From the NCBI RefSeq assembly GCF_003355455.1, contig NZ_CP031357.1:1404501-1468500 (forward strand): a stretch of DNA of 64,000 nucleotides, given 5' to 3'. The number at the start of each line of letters is the position of its first letter. Position 1 is the stretch's first letter. A program made the position numbers and the translations under genes. This document shows, piece after piece, positions 55,359 through 63,961 of the stretch. The notes under the pieces were generated by a model that did no database searches, was not told where the DNA came from, and saw only the letters and a program-made list of their open reading frames with translations. The DNA comes from Erythrobacter aureus (GTDB lineage: Bacteria > Pseudomonadota > Alphaproteobacteria > Sphingomonadales > Sphingomonadaceae).

Positions 55359-55756
55359 TGGGGTATGGCCTCGATTATGACGTAGGCCTGTGCCCATGGA
55401 TGGTCGTCGGTGAGGGTGAGATGAATACGGGCCTCATGGCCGTGCGGCACCATTTCCGCAAGCACGATTGCCGCGCCGCCGGTCAGCGCCAGCGTTGGCG
55501 CGCCGGACCGGGCGTTGACCACGCCGATATCCCTCATGAACACGCCGCGGCGAAACCCGGTACCCACCGCCTTGGAGAACGCCTCCTTGGCGGCGAACCG
55601 CTTGGCATAGGTGCCAGCGATGGTAAACGGGCGCCGCCGCGCCTTGGCGCGTTCGATGTCGGTAAAGACGCGGTTCTCGAAACGCTCGCCGAAACGATCC
55701 AGAGAGTTCTGGATTCGCTCGATATTGCAGAGGTCGGAGCCAAGGCCGATGATCAT
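55355..55756 (-). CDS. acpS: Holo-[acyl-carrier-protein] synthase
   Basis: 133 residues. MIIGLGSDLCNIERI with the metal-binding aspartate, and YAKRFAAKEAFSKAVGTGF with the catalytic Glu/Lys, identify AcpS, which transfers phosphopantetheine from CoA to ACP. Fourth gene of the pyrE–pdxJ operon; overlaps lepB by four bases and starts 10 bp after the small membrane-protein gene. Confidence 0.96.
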   Translation of the reverse strand: MIIGLGSDLCNIERIQNSLDRFGERFENRVFTDIERAKARRRPFTIAGTYAKRFAAKEAFSKAVGTGFRRGVFMRDIGVVNARSGAPTLALTGGAAIVLAEMVPHGHEARIHLTLTDDHPWAQAYVIIEAIPQ

Positions 55757-55766
55757 TCGCGCGTTC

Positions 55767-56066
55767 CTACACCACCACCAACAACACGAACAGGACCATC
55801 AAGAGCGCTGCCAATCCCGCAACTCCCAGCGAATGTCCGGACTTCCCCATCCTCCACGATACCCAGCTCGACGCGGCCAGAAGCAGCGTCAACAGGATTG
55901 GCGCGAACATGGTGACGTAATCCAGAGCCGACATACTCTCCCAACCCATTGGTTGGGTGGCCCAGGCATATCCCAGCAGGAACATGATACTGGACGCCGC
56001 CAGCAAGCCGGCGAAAGTAATTCCGATCAGCACCGCAACCCAGAATCTGGGCTTGATTTCGCTCAC
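55767..56066 (-). CDS. Small membrane protein of unknown function
   Basis: 99 residues with three hydrophobic segments (about residues 9-35, 52-68, and 78-99). No recognised family. Its ATG overlaps the pdxJ stop by four bases, which fixes the start and shows it is translated with the operon. Position between pdxJ and acpS says nothing firm about its role. Confidence 0.75.
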   Translation of the reverse strand: MSEIKPRFWVAVLIGITFAGLLAASSIMFLLGYAWATQPMGWESMSALDYVTMFAPILLTLLLAASSWVSWRMGKSGHSLGVAGLAALLMVLFVLLVVV

Positions 56067-56803
56067 CGTGCCTCGTCCATAAGCTGGCGCATCCGCCGGA
56101 CCGCCGTTTCCAGCCCCACGAAGACCGCTTCGCCAACCAGGTAGTGACCGATATTGAGCTCGGCCAGTTCGGGGATGGCGGCAATCGGTGTGACGTTCTC
56201 ATAGGTGAGGCCGTGCCCGGCATGCGGTTCGATGCCCATATCTCGGGCGAGCTTCGACATGGCGGCGATACGCTCGATCTCGCGCTGCTCGCGCGCGCTA
56301 TCCCCGTCGAGCCCGGCATGGGCGTATTCACCGGTGTGGAATTCCACGACCGGCACGCCAAGTTGCCCGGCGGCCTCGAGCTGGCGTTCGTGGGCCTCGA
56401 TGAACAGGCTCACGCGAATGCCATTGTCGCGCAGTTTCCACACAATGGGCGCGAGCGTATTGTGCAGGCCCGCCGCATCCAGCCCGCCCTCGGTGGTCCG
56501 CTCCTCGCGCTTTTCGGGCACGATACAGGCGGCGTGCGGTTTGTGGGCCAGGGCAATGGCCAGCATTTCCTCGGTCGCCGCCATTTCGAGGTTGAGCGGG
56601 AGGTCGGTCGCGGCCTGAATGCGCTCGAGATCGGCATCGCGGATATGTCGACGGTCTTCGCGCAGATGCGCGGTGATGCCATCGCCGCCCACCGCGGCCA
56701 CGATTTCCGCCGCCCGCACCGGATCGGGATGATCGCCTCCGCGCGCGTTGCGGATGGTGGCGACGTGGTCGATATTGACCCCCAGGCGAAGGGGCGTGCT
56801 CAA
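56063..56803 (-). CDS. pdxJ: Pyridoxine 5'-phosphate synthase
   Basis: 246 residues. LRLGVNIDHVATIRNARGG at the N-terminus, ITAHLREDRRHI, LEMAATEEM, and AGHGLTYENV are the PdxJ signature segments (TIM barrel). Forms pyridoxine 5'-phosphate from 3-hydroxy-1-aminoacetone phosphate and deoxyxylulose phosphate in the DXP-dependent vitamin B6 route. Its ends overlap pyrE and the small membrane-protein gene by four bases each. pdxJ–acpS–lepB is a known operon order. Confidence 0.97.
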   Translation of the reverse strand: MSTPLRLGVNIDHVATIRNARGGDHPDPVRAAEIVAAVGGDGITAHLREDRRHIRDADLERIQAATDLPLNLEMAATEEMLAIALAHKPHAACIVPEKREERTTEGGLDAAGLHNTLAPIVWKLRDNGIRVSLFIEAHERQLEAAGQLGVPVVEFHTGEYAHAGLDGDSAREQREIERIAAMSKLARDMGIEPHAGHGLTYENVTPIAAIPELAELNIGHYLVGEAVFVGLETAVRRMRQLMDEAR

Positions 56804-57381
56804 GCCTTGCGGCTCCCGGGCTTGGTCACTTCGATGGCCGCCAGATCTTCGGGCAACTCATCCTCGGCATAGGTGGGGAAAGTGATCTCGACCAACGGGA
56901 AGAAAGGAACGCCGAGATCGGCGGAACCATTGCTGCGGTCGACGAGGGCTACTTCGGCAATGACTTCGCCGCCTTCGCGCCCGATAGCCGCAATAGCCTC
57001 GCGGCTTGAAAGGCCCGTGGTCACCACGTCTTCCACCATCAGAACTTTGGCGCCGGGTTCGAGTCGAAAACCGCGACGCAAGTGGAATTCGCCCTCGGGC
57101 CGTTCGAGAAACATGGCATCCTTGCCCAGCGCGCGGCCCATTTCCTGACCGATGATGATGCCGCCCATGGCCGGGCTGACGACGACATCGATCCGGCTGC
57201 GGATGTCGCGCGGGATCTTCTGCGCGAGGGCGAAGGCCAATCGACCGGCACGCTCGGGGTTCATCAATACGCGCGCGCATTGTAGATAGTGTCCGCTGTG
57301 TCGTCCGCTGGAAAGCATGAAATGGCCTTCGAGCAGGGCTTCGCTGGCGCGAAATTCGGAGAGGATTTCTTCTTCTGTCAT
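56800..57381 (-). CDS. pyrE: Orotate phosphoribosyltransferase
   Basis: 193 residues from ATG 57381 (MTEEEILSEFRASEALL). The PRPP-binding motif MVEDVVTTGLS near residue 115 and the AMGGIIIGQEMGRAL segment identify it. Converts orotate to OMP. First gene of the leftward eight-gene operon; the 213-bp gap to the cytochrome oxidase genes holds both promoters. The open frame upstream of 57381 reads as non-coding. Confidence 0.95.
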   Translation of the reverse strand: MTEEEILSEFRASEALLEGHFMLSSGRHSGHYLQCARVLMNPERAGRLAFALAQKIPRDIRSRIDVVVSPAMGGIIIGQEMGRALGKDAMFLERPEGEFHLRRGFRLEPGAKVLMVEDVVTTGLSSREAIAAIGREGGEVIAEVALVDRSNGSADLGVPFFPLVEITFPTYAEDELPEDLAAIEVTKPGSRKA

Positions 57382-57458
57382 GGCGCTAGCGTCCAAAGCG
57401 CCTCGCGCTCGATTGCGCAAGAGGCAAAGCTGCATACACATTTTTATCCGCCACCCGC

Positions 57459-57487
57459 TTGAGGCATTGGCAAAGCCTGCCTATAGG
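57459..57487 (+). promoter_or_regulatory. Sigma-70-type promoter for the oxidase operon
   Basis: TTGAGG (57459-57464) and TATAGG (57482-57487) are separated by exactly 17 bases. This is the best promoter match in the gap and points toward the subunit II gene, leaving a leader of about 100 nt with a GC-rich hairpin (TCCCGC/GCGGGA near 57525-57542). Confidence 0.5.
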
Positions 57488-57594
57488 GCGGGCGCAATCG
57501 GGTCCTTTGTCAGGGGGCGCGTCCCGCCGCGCACGCGGGATTCGCGAAAGTGGCGGACCCGAAACGAGACACGACACGAAAGAGTGCCAAGACG

Positions 57595-58659
57595 ATGAAA
57601 ATTCTCGGCTCCCTCAACGGGTTCCACCGGATTGTCGCCAGCCTGGCGATGGCGGCGATGCTGGCTTTCGGCGCGCAGGGTGCAATGGCGCAAGATGCCG
57701 CCGAAGCGACCGCGACCGAACAACTCGAACAGATCGATCCCGCCGAAGCGGCCGATGTGGCCGATCCCGATGCGGTCGCTGCGGGTTCGGGGGCTTACAC
57801 GCCGATGCAGCCCACCGAAGGCAAGGGCATGCCGGTTGCCGGCGGTATCGATGTGCAGCAGCAGTTCTCGCCGATCGGCCATCAGGCCAATTCGCTCCAT
57901 ATCGGGCTTGTCTGGGTGATGGTGCTGATCAGCCTCTTCGTGCTGGCATTGTTCGTTTATGTCATCCTGCGCTTCAACAAGCGTGCCAATCCGGTGCCTT
58001 CGAAGACCAGCCACAACACGATGATCGAGGTTATCTGGACGGTCGTCCCGGCGCTGATCCTGCTCGGTATCGCCGTGCCCTCGATCGGCCTGCTCAGCGC
58101 GCAGTACAAGTCGCCCCCCAAGGATGCGATCACCGTCAAGGCGATCGGCTATCAGTGGTACTGGGGTTATGCCTATCCAGACAATGGCGATTTCGAGATC
58201 GTCTCGAACATGCTGACCAAGGAAGAAGCGGAAGCGCGCGGCGAACCGCATCAGCTTGCGGTCGACAACCGCATGGTCGTTCCCGCCGGTGTGCCGATCC
58301 GCTTCCAGACCACCGCAGCCGACGTCATTCACTCGTTCGCCGTGCCCAGCCTGTGGTTCAAGCTCGACGCGGTCCCCGGTCGGCTGAACGAAAAGCTCCT
58401 TATGATCGAAGAGCCGGGCGTCTATTACGGCCAGTGCTCGGAACTGTGCGGCGCCCGCCACGGCTACATGCCGATCGCGATCGAGGCGCTGCCGATGGAT
58501 CAGTACAACGCCTGGGTTCTGGCGCAGGGCGGCACGATCGCCGGTGCCGACGAAGTTGGCATGGAGGCCGATCCGTCGGCTGTTCCGCTTCAGGATCCCG
58601 AAAGCGCTGCGCCTGGCGCAGCAGGTGCGGGCGCTCCCCCCGTCGCCCCCACCGCATAA
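57595..58659 (+). CDS. ctaC: Cytochrome c oxidase subunit II
   Basis: 354 residues. Signal peptide cut near GAMAQ, an acidic/Ala-rich linker (35-65), two membrane helices (about 104-125 and 145-166), then the cupredoxin domain with the CuA ligands H246, C281, E283, C285, H289 and M292 (CSELCGARHGYMP). C-terminus ends in an Ala/Pro/Gly-rich tail. Start ATG 57595 (MKILGSLNG) gives the signal peptide; a longer in-frame ATG at 57550 would add a charged leader. First gene of the oxidase operon. Confidence 0.95.
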   Translation: MKILGSLNGFHRIVASLAMAAMLAFGAQGAMAQDAAEATATEQLEQIDPAEAADVADPDAVAAGSGAYTPMQPTEGKGMPVAGGIDVQQQFSPIGHQANSLHIGLVWVMVLISLFVLALFVYVILRFNKRANPVPSKTSHNTMIEVIWTVVPALILLGIAVPSIGLLSAQYKSPPKDAITVKAIGYQWYWGYAYPDNGDFEIVSNMLTKEEAEARGEPHQLAVDNRMVVPAGVPIRFQTTAADVIHSFAVPSLWFKLDAVPGRLNEKLLMIEEPGVYYGQCSELCGARHGYMPIAIEALPMDQYNAWVLAQGGTIAGADEVGMEADPSAVPLQDPESAAPGAAGAGAPPVAPTA

Positions 58660-58689
58660 GATTTACGATTAGCTCGAGAGTATAGCACG

Positions 58690-60399
58690 ATGGCAACCAC
58701 CGCCGACAGCTTCCAGGCTCACACCGACGACCACGCGCACGACGCCGACCACAAGCCCGGTTTCTTCGCGCGCTGGTTCATGTCCACCAACCACAAGGAC
58801 ATCGGCACGCTCTACCTGATCTTCGCGATCATGGCGGGTATCGTGGGCGGTGCTATCTCCGGCATCATGCGTATGGAGCTGGCGGAGCCCGGCATCCAGT
58901 ATTTGCAGTGGTGGGCCGAATTCATGGGCGGGACGCCCGATTTCGACACCTCCCTGCATATGTGGAACGTGTTCATTACCGCGCACGGCCTGATCATGGT
59001 CTTCTTCATGGTCATGCCGGCGATGATCGGTGGCTTTGGCAACTGGTTCGTGCCGCTGATGATCGGTGCGCCGGACATGGCGTTCCCGCGCATGAACAAT
59101 ATTTCGTTCTGGTTGACCGTGGCGGGCTTCGTCTCGCTGCTGTTCTCGCTGTTCGTGCCGGGCGGCACGGGTCCGGGCGCGGGCGTGGGCTGGACGGTCT
59201 ATGCGCCGCTTTCGACGACCGGTTCGACCGGTCCGGCAGTCGATTTCGCGATCTTCTCGCTCCACCTTGCGGGCGCGGGTTCGATCCTGGGTGCGACCAA
59301 CTTCATCACCACCATCTTCAACATGCGTGCGCCGGGCATGACCCTGCACAAGATGCCGCTGTTCGTGTGGTCGGTGCTGGTTACCGCGTTCCTGCTGCTG
59401 CTGGCCCTTCCGGTCCTTGCCGCGGCGATCACCATGCTGATCACCGACCGTAACTTCGGCACGACCTTCTTCGATCCCGCAGGCGGCGGTGACCCGATCC
59501 TCTACCAGCACCTCTTCTGGTTCTTCGGTCACCCGGAAGTCTACATCATGATCCTGCCGGGCTTCGGCATGATCTCGCAGATCGTATCGACCTTCAGCCG
59601 CAAGCCGGTGTTCGGCTATCTCGGCATGGCCTATGCCATGGTCGCGATCGGCGTCGTCGGCTTCGTCGTGTGGGCCCACCACATGTACACCGTCGGCCTC
59701 GACGTTAACACGAAGATGTACTTCACTGCGGCGACCATGGTCATCGCGGTCCCGACGGGCGTAAAGATCTTCAGCTGGATCGCCACGATGTGGGGCGGCT
59801 CGATCGAGTTCAAATCACCCATGGTCTGGGCGATCGGCATGATCTTCCTGTTCACCGTCGGCGGCGTGACCGGCGTCTATCTCGCCAATGGCGGCGTGGA
59901 CGACGTGGTCCACGATACCTATTTCGTGGTCGCGCACTTCCACTACGTGCTGTCGATGGGCGCGGTGTTCTCCATGTTCGCCGGCTTCTACTACTGGTTC
60001 CCGAAGATGAGCGGCCGGATGCACTCCGAACTGCTTTCGCACCTGCACTTCTGGGGCTTCTTCATCGGCGTGAACGTGCTGTTCTTCCCGCAGCACTTCC
60101 TGGGCCTGCAGGGCATGCCGCGCCGTTATCCGGACTATGCCGATGCCTATGCCTACTGGAACGAGATCAGCTCGTTCGGCTACACCATCATGGCGCTGTC
60201 GATGATCTTCTTCTTCGTGAACATCGTCTACGCTTTCGTGGCTGGCAAGAAGGCCGCCGACAATCCGTGGGGTGAAGGTGCGACCACGCTCGAATGGACG
60301 TTGTCGAGCCCGCCGCCGTTCCACCAGTTCGAAACGCTCCCCGTGATCGAGGACCACCACACGGCCCACGATCACATGAGCAAGCCGGCCACGGCCTAA
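58690..60399 (+). CDS. ctaD: Cytochrome c oxidase subunit I, aa3 type
   Basis: 569 residues with 12 membrane helices. Heme/copper ligands appear in FITAHGLIMVFFMVMPAMIG, FFGHPEVYIMILPGFG (CuB His, cross-linked Tyr, and the D-channel Glu in HPEVY of A-type oxidases), WAHHMYTVG and VAHFHYVLSMG. The proton-pumping terminal oxidase core. Follows subunit II by 30 bp. Transcription probably stops in part at the strong hairpin just downstream. Confidence 0.98.
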   Translation: MATTADSFQAHTDDHAHDADHKPGFFARWFMSTNHKDIGTLYLIFAIMAGIVGGAISGIMRMELAEPGIQYLQWWAEFMGGTPDFDTSLHMWNVFITAHGLIMVFFMVMPAMIGGFGNWFVPLMIGAPDMAFPRMNNISFWLTVAGFVSLLFSLFVPGGTGPGAGVGWTVYAPLSTTGSTGPAVDFAIFSLHLAGAGSILGATNFITTIFNMRAPGMTLHKMPLFVWSVLVTAFLLLLALPVLAAAITMLITDRNFGTTFFDPAGGGDPILYQHLFWFFGHPEVYIMILPGFGMISQIVSTFSRKPVFGYLGMAYAMVAIGVVGFVVWAHHMYTVGLDVNTKMYFTAATMVIAVPTGVKIFSWIATMWGGSIEFKSPMVWAIGMIFLFTVGGVTGVYLANGGVDDVVHDTYFVVAHFHYVLSMGAVFSMFAGFYYWFPKMSGRMHSELLSHLHFWGFFIGVNVLFFPQHFLGLQGMPRRYPDYADAYAYWNEISSFGYTIMALSMIFFFVNIVYAFVAGKKAADNPWGEGATTLEWTLSSPPPFHQFETLPVIEDHHTAHDHMSKPATA

Positions 60400-60425
60400 A
60401 CGCCACGGCACTGGACAGATGAGAG

Positions 60426-60460
60426 CGGCCGGTCCCATGGTGGACCGGCCGTTTTCTTTT
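60426..60460 (+). terminator. Rho-independent terminator after ctaD
   Basis: 10-bp perfect stem CGGCCGGTCC/GGACCGGCCG (60426-60435 and 60442-60451) with a 6-base loop, followed by TTTTCTTTT. Lies between subunit I and the disrupted hydrolase, so ctaB-ctaG-ctaE need read-through or their own promoter. Confidence 0.85.
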
Positions 60461-60478
60461 GTCCGGAGTATCCGTGTA

Positions 60479-61436
60479 ATGCCCGAAATGCGTACCATCG
60501 ATACCGGCCAGGTGAGCCTGCGCTGCGCGATCGCGGGTGAGGGTCCGCTCGTTCTGATGGTCCATGGTTTTCCGGAAAGCTGGTATTCCTGGCGCCATCA
60601 GATCGAACCGATCGCGCGGGCCGGTTTTACCGCCTGCGCCATCGATGTGCGCGGCTATGGCGGTTCGGATAAGCCCTATCCGGTGGAGGCTTACGCAATG
60701 GAGCGGATCGTGGGCGATCTGGTCGGTTTGCGGCAGGCGCTTTCTCCCAAGGCGCCCGCAGTATTGATCGGTCACGACTGGGGGGCGCCGATCGTGTGGA
60801 ATTCGGCGCTCACCCATCCTGCGGATTTCCGGGCAGTCGCCGGCCTATCGGTGCCTTTCGCCGGTGTGCCCCAGCGCCCGTTCACCGAGGTCTTTCACGA
60901 ACATTTCACCTCGCAGGGGCGTTTTTTCTACCAGGAATACTTCCAGAAGCCCGGCATCGCCGAGGCCGAAGCGGAAAAAGACCCGCGCGATTTCATCCAG
61001 CGTATGATGTATTCGATCAGCGGCGACGTGCCCCCGGCGATTACTGGGACAAGCCCTATGGCGCGACCTTCCTTGAGGGGCTGCCCGATCCTGCCCCGTC
61101 TCGTGGCTGAACGAAGACGATCTCGATTTCTATGAAGCCGAATTCCAGCAGTCCGGTTTTCGCGGACCGCTCAACCGCTATCGTAACCACGAGGCGGACT
61201 ACGAATGGCTGCAGGGCTGGGCCGGGAAGCGCATCGAGCAGCCCGCGCTGTTCATCGGCGGCACGCGCGACCCCGCGACCTTCCTGTTCGGCGCTGTCGA
61301 GGACCCGATAGCGTTGGTGAAGATGTTTGCGCCGAAGGCCGAAGGTCACATTCTAGAGGGTGTCGGCCACTGGACGCAGCAGGAGCGGCCCGATGTGGTG
61401 AATCGCATCCTGATTGACTGGCTAAACCGCATCTGA
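60479..61436 (+). pseudogene. Alpha/beta hydrolase (epoxide-hydrolase-like), double frameshift
   Basis: The family sequence is complete in three frames. Frame 1: HGFPESWYSWRHQ, VGHDWGAPIVWN (nucleophile Asp). Near 61031-61037 (CCCCCGG) one base is missing before GDYWDKPYGATFLEGL, and near 61094-61100 a second is missing before SWLNEDDLDFYEAEF; the rest (ALFIGGTRDPATF, LEGVGHWTQQERP) is intact to TGA 61436. 958 nt plus two bases gives 320 codons. As written the product stops near residue 218, without the catalytic histidine. Similar in type to the intact hydrolase at 40.2-41.1 kb. Either a real pseudogene in the oxidase operon or assembly error. Confidence 0.8.
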
Positions 61437-61444
61437 AGCCCTAT

Positions 61445-62374
61445 ATGGCGCTCGATTCCATGACTCAGGCAGTTCCTACCCAGCTCCCCGCAGAATGGCG
61501 CGATTTCTTTGCGCTGACCAAGCCGCGCGTGATGAGCCTGGTGATCTTCACCGGCCTGTGCGGCCTGCTTGCGGCTCCCGGCAGCATCCATCCCGTGCTC
61601 GGCTTCACGGCCATCCTGTGTATTGCACTGGGTGCGGGCGGGGCGGCAGCGCTCAACCAGTGGTGGGAAGCCGATATCGATGCGGGGATGAAGCGCACTG
61701 CCGCGCGGCCGCTTCCCGCGGGTCGCATGAACCGCACCGACGCGCGCGATTTCGGAATATTTATTTCGGCCGCCTCGGTCGTCATCATGGGGCTGGGCGT
61801 GAACTGGCTCGCGGCGGCGATCCTCGCGCTGTCGATCTTCTACTATGCGGTGATCTACACGATCTGGCTCAAGCCGCGCACGCCGCAGAACATCGTTATC
61901 GGGGGCGGGGCGGGGGCTTTCCCGCCGATGATCGGGTGGGTCGCGGTCACAGGCGACATCACGCTGATGCCGGTGCTGCTGTTTCTCATCATCTTCATGT
62001 GGACCCCGCCGCACTTCTGGGCGCTCGCCCTGTTTGTGAAGACGGATTATGCCAATGTCGGGATCCCGATGATGCCGGTCGTGAAGGGCGAGAGATCGAC
62101 CCGTCGCCAGATCCTGATATATGCGGTGCTGTTGGTGCCGATTGCCGCCGCGCCGTGGTTTATCGGCGGAACGAGCTACGTCTATGGTGTTGCCTCGCTT
62201 GCGCTGACGTTCGCCTTTCTGGCGCTGTCGTTTCCGGTGGCTTTTCGCCAGGCTGGCGAAAACGATACGATGAAACCCGAAAAGCGCTTGTTTGCTTTCA
62301 GCATCGTCTACCTGTTCGCGCTTTTCGCCGCGCTGGTGGTGGACCGTATGCTGGCCTATCAGGGATGGATATGA
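61445..62374 (+). CDS. ctaB: Protoheme IX farnesyltransferase
   Basis: 309 residues with about nine membrane helices. FFALTKPRVMSLVIFTGLCG, the prenyl-diphosphate site LNQWWEADIDAGMKRTAARP and FMWTPPHFWALALF are diagnostic of the heme O synthase (CtaB/CyoE) family. Makes heme O, precursor of heme A for the aa3 oxidase. Starts 8 bp after the hydrolase stop; its own stop overlaps the small membrane peptide gene (ATGA). Confidence 0.96.
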   Translation: MALDSMTQAVPTQLPAEWRDFFALTKPRVMSLVIFTGLCGLLAAPGSIHPVLGFTAILCIALGAGGAAALNQWWEADIDAGMKRTAARPLPAGRMNRTDARDFGIFISAASVVIMGLGVNWLAAAILALSIFYYAVIYTIWLKPRTPQNIVIGGGAGAFPPMIGWVAVTGDITLMPVLLFLIIFMWTPPHFWALALFVKTDYANVGIPMMPVVKGERSTRRQILIYAVLLVPIAAAPWFIGGTSYVYGVASLALTFAFLALSFPVAFRQAGENDTMKPEKRLFAFSIVYLFALFAALVVDRMLAYQGWI

Positions 62375-62493
62375 TGACCCCCGAAGAAGAAACCGAATTC
62401 AAGCGACGCCAGAAGAGCCGCAATCTTGTGGTTGGTGGCATCCTGCTGTTTCTCGCCATCCTGTTCTACGTTATCACCATCGCCCGGATGTGA
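62371..62493 (+). CDS. 40-residue single-helix membrane peptide (CoxF-like position)
   Basis: MMTPEEETEFKRRQKSRN followed by one hydrophobic helix and IARM at the C-terminus. It overlaps the ctaB stop by four bases and precedes ctaG by 7 bp, which argues that it is translated. Small proteins in this position are known in alphaproteobacterial oxidase operons; this one probably aids oxidase assembly, but that is inference. Confidence 0.7.
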   Translation: MMTPEEETEFKRRQKSRNLVVGGILLFLAILFYVITIARM

Positions 62494-62500
62494 GGATTTC

Positions 62501-63073
62501 ATGACGGCCGCGACTCTCGAAACCCGCAAGAATCGTACCGCGCTGCTGGCTTTCGGTGGCGCACTCGCCATGCTCGGTCTCGGCTATGCCGCCGTCCCGC
62601 TTTACGAACTGTTCTGTCAGGTCACAGGTTTTGGCGGGACAACCCAGCGTGCGAGCGAGAGTGACGCCGCCACGGCCGAACGCCTGGCCGCGAGCGCGGG
62701 GGGCAGGACGATCTCGATCCGGTTCGACGGGACCACGGCAGGCGATGTTCCCTGGAGCTTCCGCCCCGAACAGGTGACCGACACCGTCACCATCGGCCAG
62801 CGCGACATGGCGATCTATCTGGCGAAAAACAATTCGGACGAGACCATTACCGGCACCGCCACTTTCAATGTGGAGCCCGAGCAGGCGGGCGCCTATTTCA
62901 ACAAAATTCAGTGCTTCTGCTTTACCGAGCAGGTGCTTGAACCGGGGCAGGAGGTGCGCATGCCCGTGCTCTATTTTGTCGATCCGAAGGCGCTCGACGA
63001 TCCGAATATGGAGGGTGTCGAGCAGATCACGCTCTCCTATACTTTCCACCGGGCTCTGGATTCTGCCGAGTAG
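62501..63073 (+). CDS. ctaG: Cytochrome c oxidase assembly protein CtaG/Cox11
   Basis: 190 residues. One N-terminal membrane helix ending in GYAAVPLYELFCQVTGFGGT, then the periplasmic domain with the copper-binding IQCFCFTEQ motif and RMPVLYFVDP. Delivers copper to CuB of subunit I. ATG 62501 follows TGAGGATTTC and gives a proper N-terminus (MTAATLETRKNR); the open frame upstream belongs to no gene. Confidence 0.96.
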   Translation: MTAATLETRKNRTALLAFGGALAMLGLGYAAVPLYELFCQVTGFGGTTQRASESDAATAERLAASAGGRTISIRFDGTTAGDVPWSFRPEQVTDTVTIGQRDMAIYLAKNNSDETITGTATFNVEPEQAGAYFNKIQCFCFTEQVLEPGQEVRMPVLYFVDPKALDDPNMEGVEQITLSYTFHRALDSAE

Positions 63074-63139
63074 CCCCTAGACCCGCGCGCCATGGCGCAT
63101 TAAGGGCACCCGCAAAGCGAAACCCAGGACGCGAGTACT

Positions 63140-63961
63140 ATGGCTGGCAACGTCAATCACGAATATCACATTCTCGAACCCGATATCTGGCCGCTGATCG
63201 GCTCGATTTCGGCGCTCACCTTCACCAGCGGCATGGTGCTCTACATGCACGAAATGGCCAGCGGGCATCTCGTGCTCGGCCTCGGCATCGCTGGCCTGAT
63301 CGCCACTTTTTTCGCTTGGTTCGGCAATATCGTGAAAGAAGCGGAGCGCGGGGATCACACGCCGATCGTCCAGCTTCACATGCGCTACGGCATGATTCTC
63401 TTCATCGCTTCGGAAGTGATGTTCTTCGTCGGCTGGTTCTGGAGCTGGTTCGATTTCGCGCTGTTCCCCAGCGAGATTTCCGAGGTCGTCGGCGGGGTCT
63501 TCCCGCCGCAGGCGATCGAAGCGGTGATCGATCCGTTCGGCCTTCCGCTGCTCAATACGCTGATCCTGCTGTGTTCGGGCACCACCGTTACCTGGGCACA
63601 CCATTCGTTGATCCACGGGGATCGCGAAGGCCTCAAAAAGGGCCTGTGGCTGACGATCATCCTCGGTGTGATCTTCACCGCGATCCAGGCCTACGAATAC
63701 GCCCATGCGCCGTTCGCTTTCGGTGGCAACACCTACAGCTCGGCCTTTTACATGGCGACCGGCTTCCACGGTTTCCACGTCCTCGTCGGCACGATCTTCC
63801 TGATCGTCTGCCTGGTTCGTGCCTATAAGGGCCACTTCACCCCGCGCCAGCATTTCGGCTTCGAAGCCGCTGCGTGGTACTGGCACTTTGTCGACGTCGT
63901 GTGGCTGTTTCTCTTCGTCACCGTCTATGTCTGGGGCGGCTGGGGCGCTGCCGTCCACTGA
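63140..63961 (+). CDS. ctaE: Cytochrome c oxidase subunit III
   Basis: 273 residues, seven membrane helices. NHEYHILEPDIWPLIGS at the start, RYGMILFIASEVMFFVGWFW, and GFHGFHVLVGTIFLIV with a C-terminal FGFEAAAWYWHFVDVVWLFL are subunit III landmarks. Follows ctaG by 66 bp. Its TGA overlaps the ATG of the next gene by one base. Confidence 0.97.
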   Translation: MAGNVNHEYHILEPDIWPLIGSISALTFTSGMVLYMHEMASGHLVLGLGIAGLIATFFAWFGNIVKEAERGDHTPIVQLHMRYGMILFIASEVMFFVGWFWSWFDFALFPSEISEVVGGVFPPQAIEAVIDPFGLPLLNTLILLCSGTTVTWAHHSLIHGDREGLKKGLWLTIILGVIFTAIQAYEYAHAPFAFGGNTYSSAFYMATGFHGFHVLVGTIFLIVCLVRAYKGHFTPRQHFGFEAAAWYWHFVDVVWLFLFVTVYVWGGWGAAVH

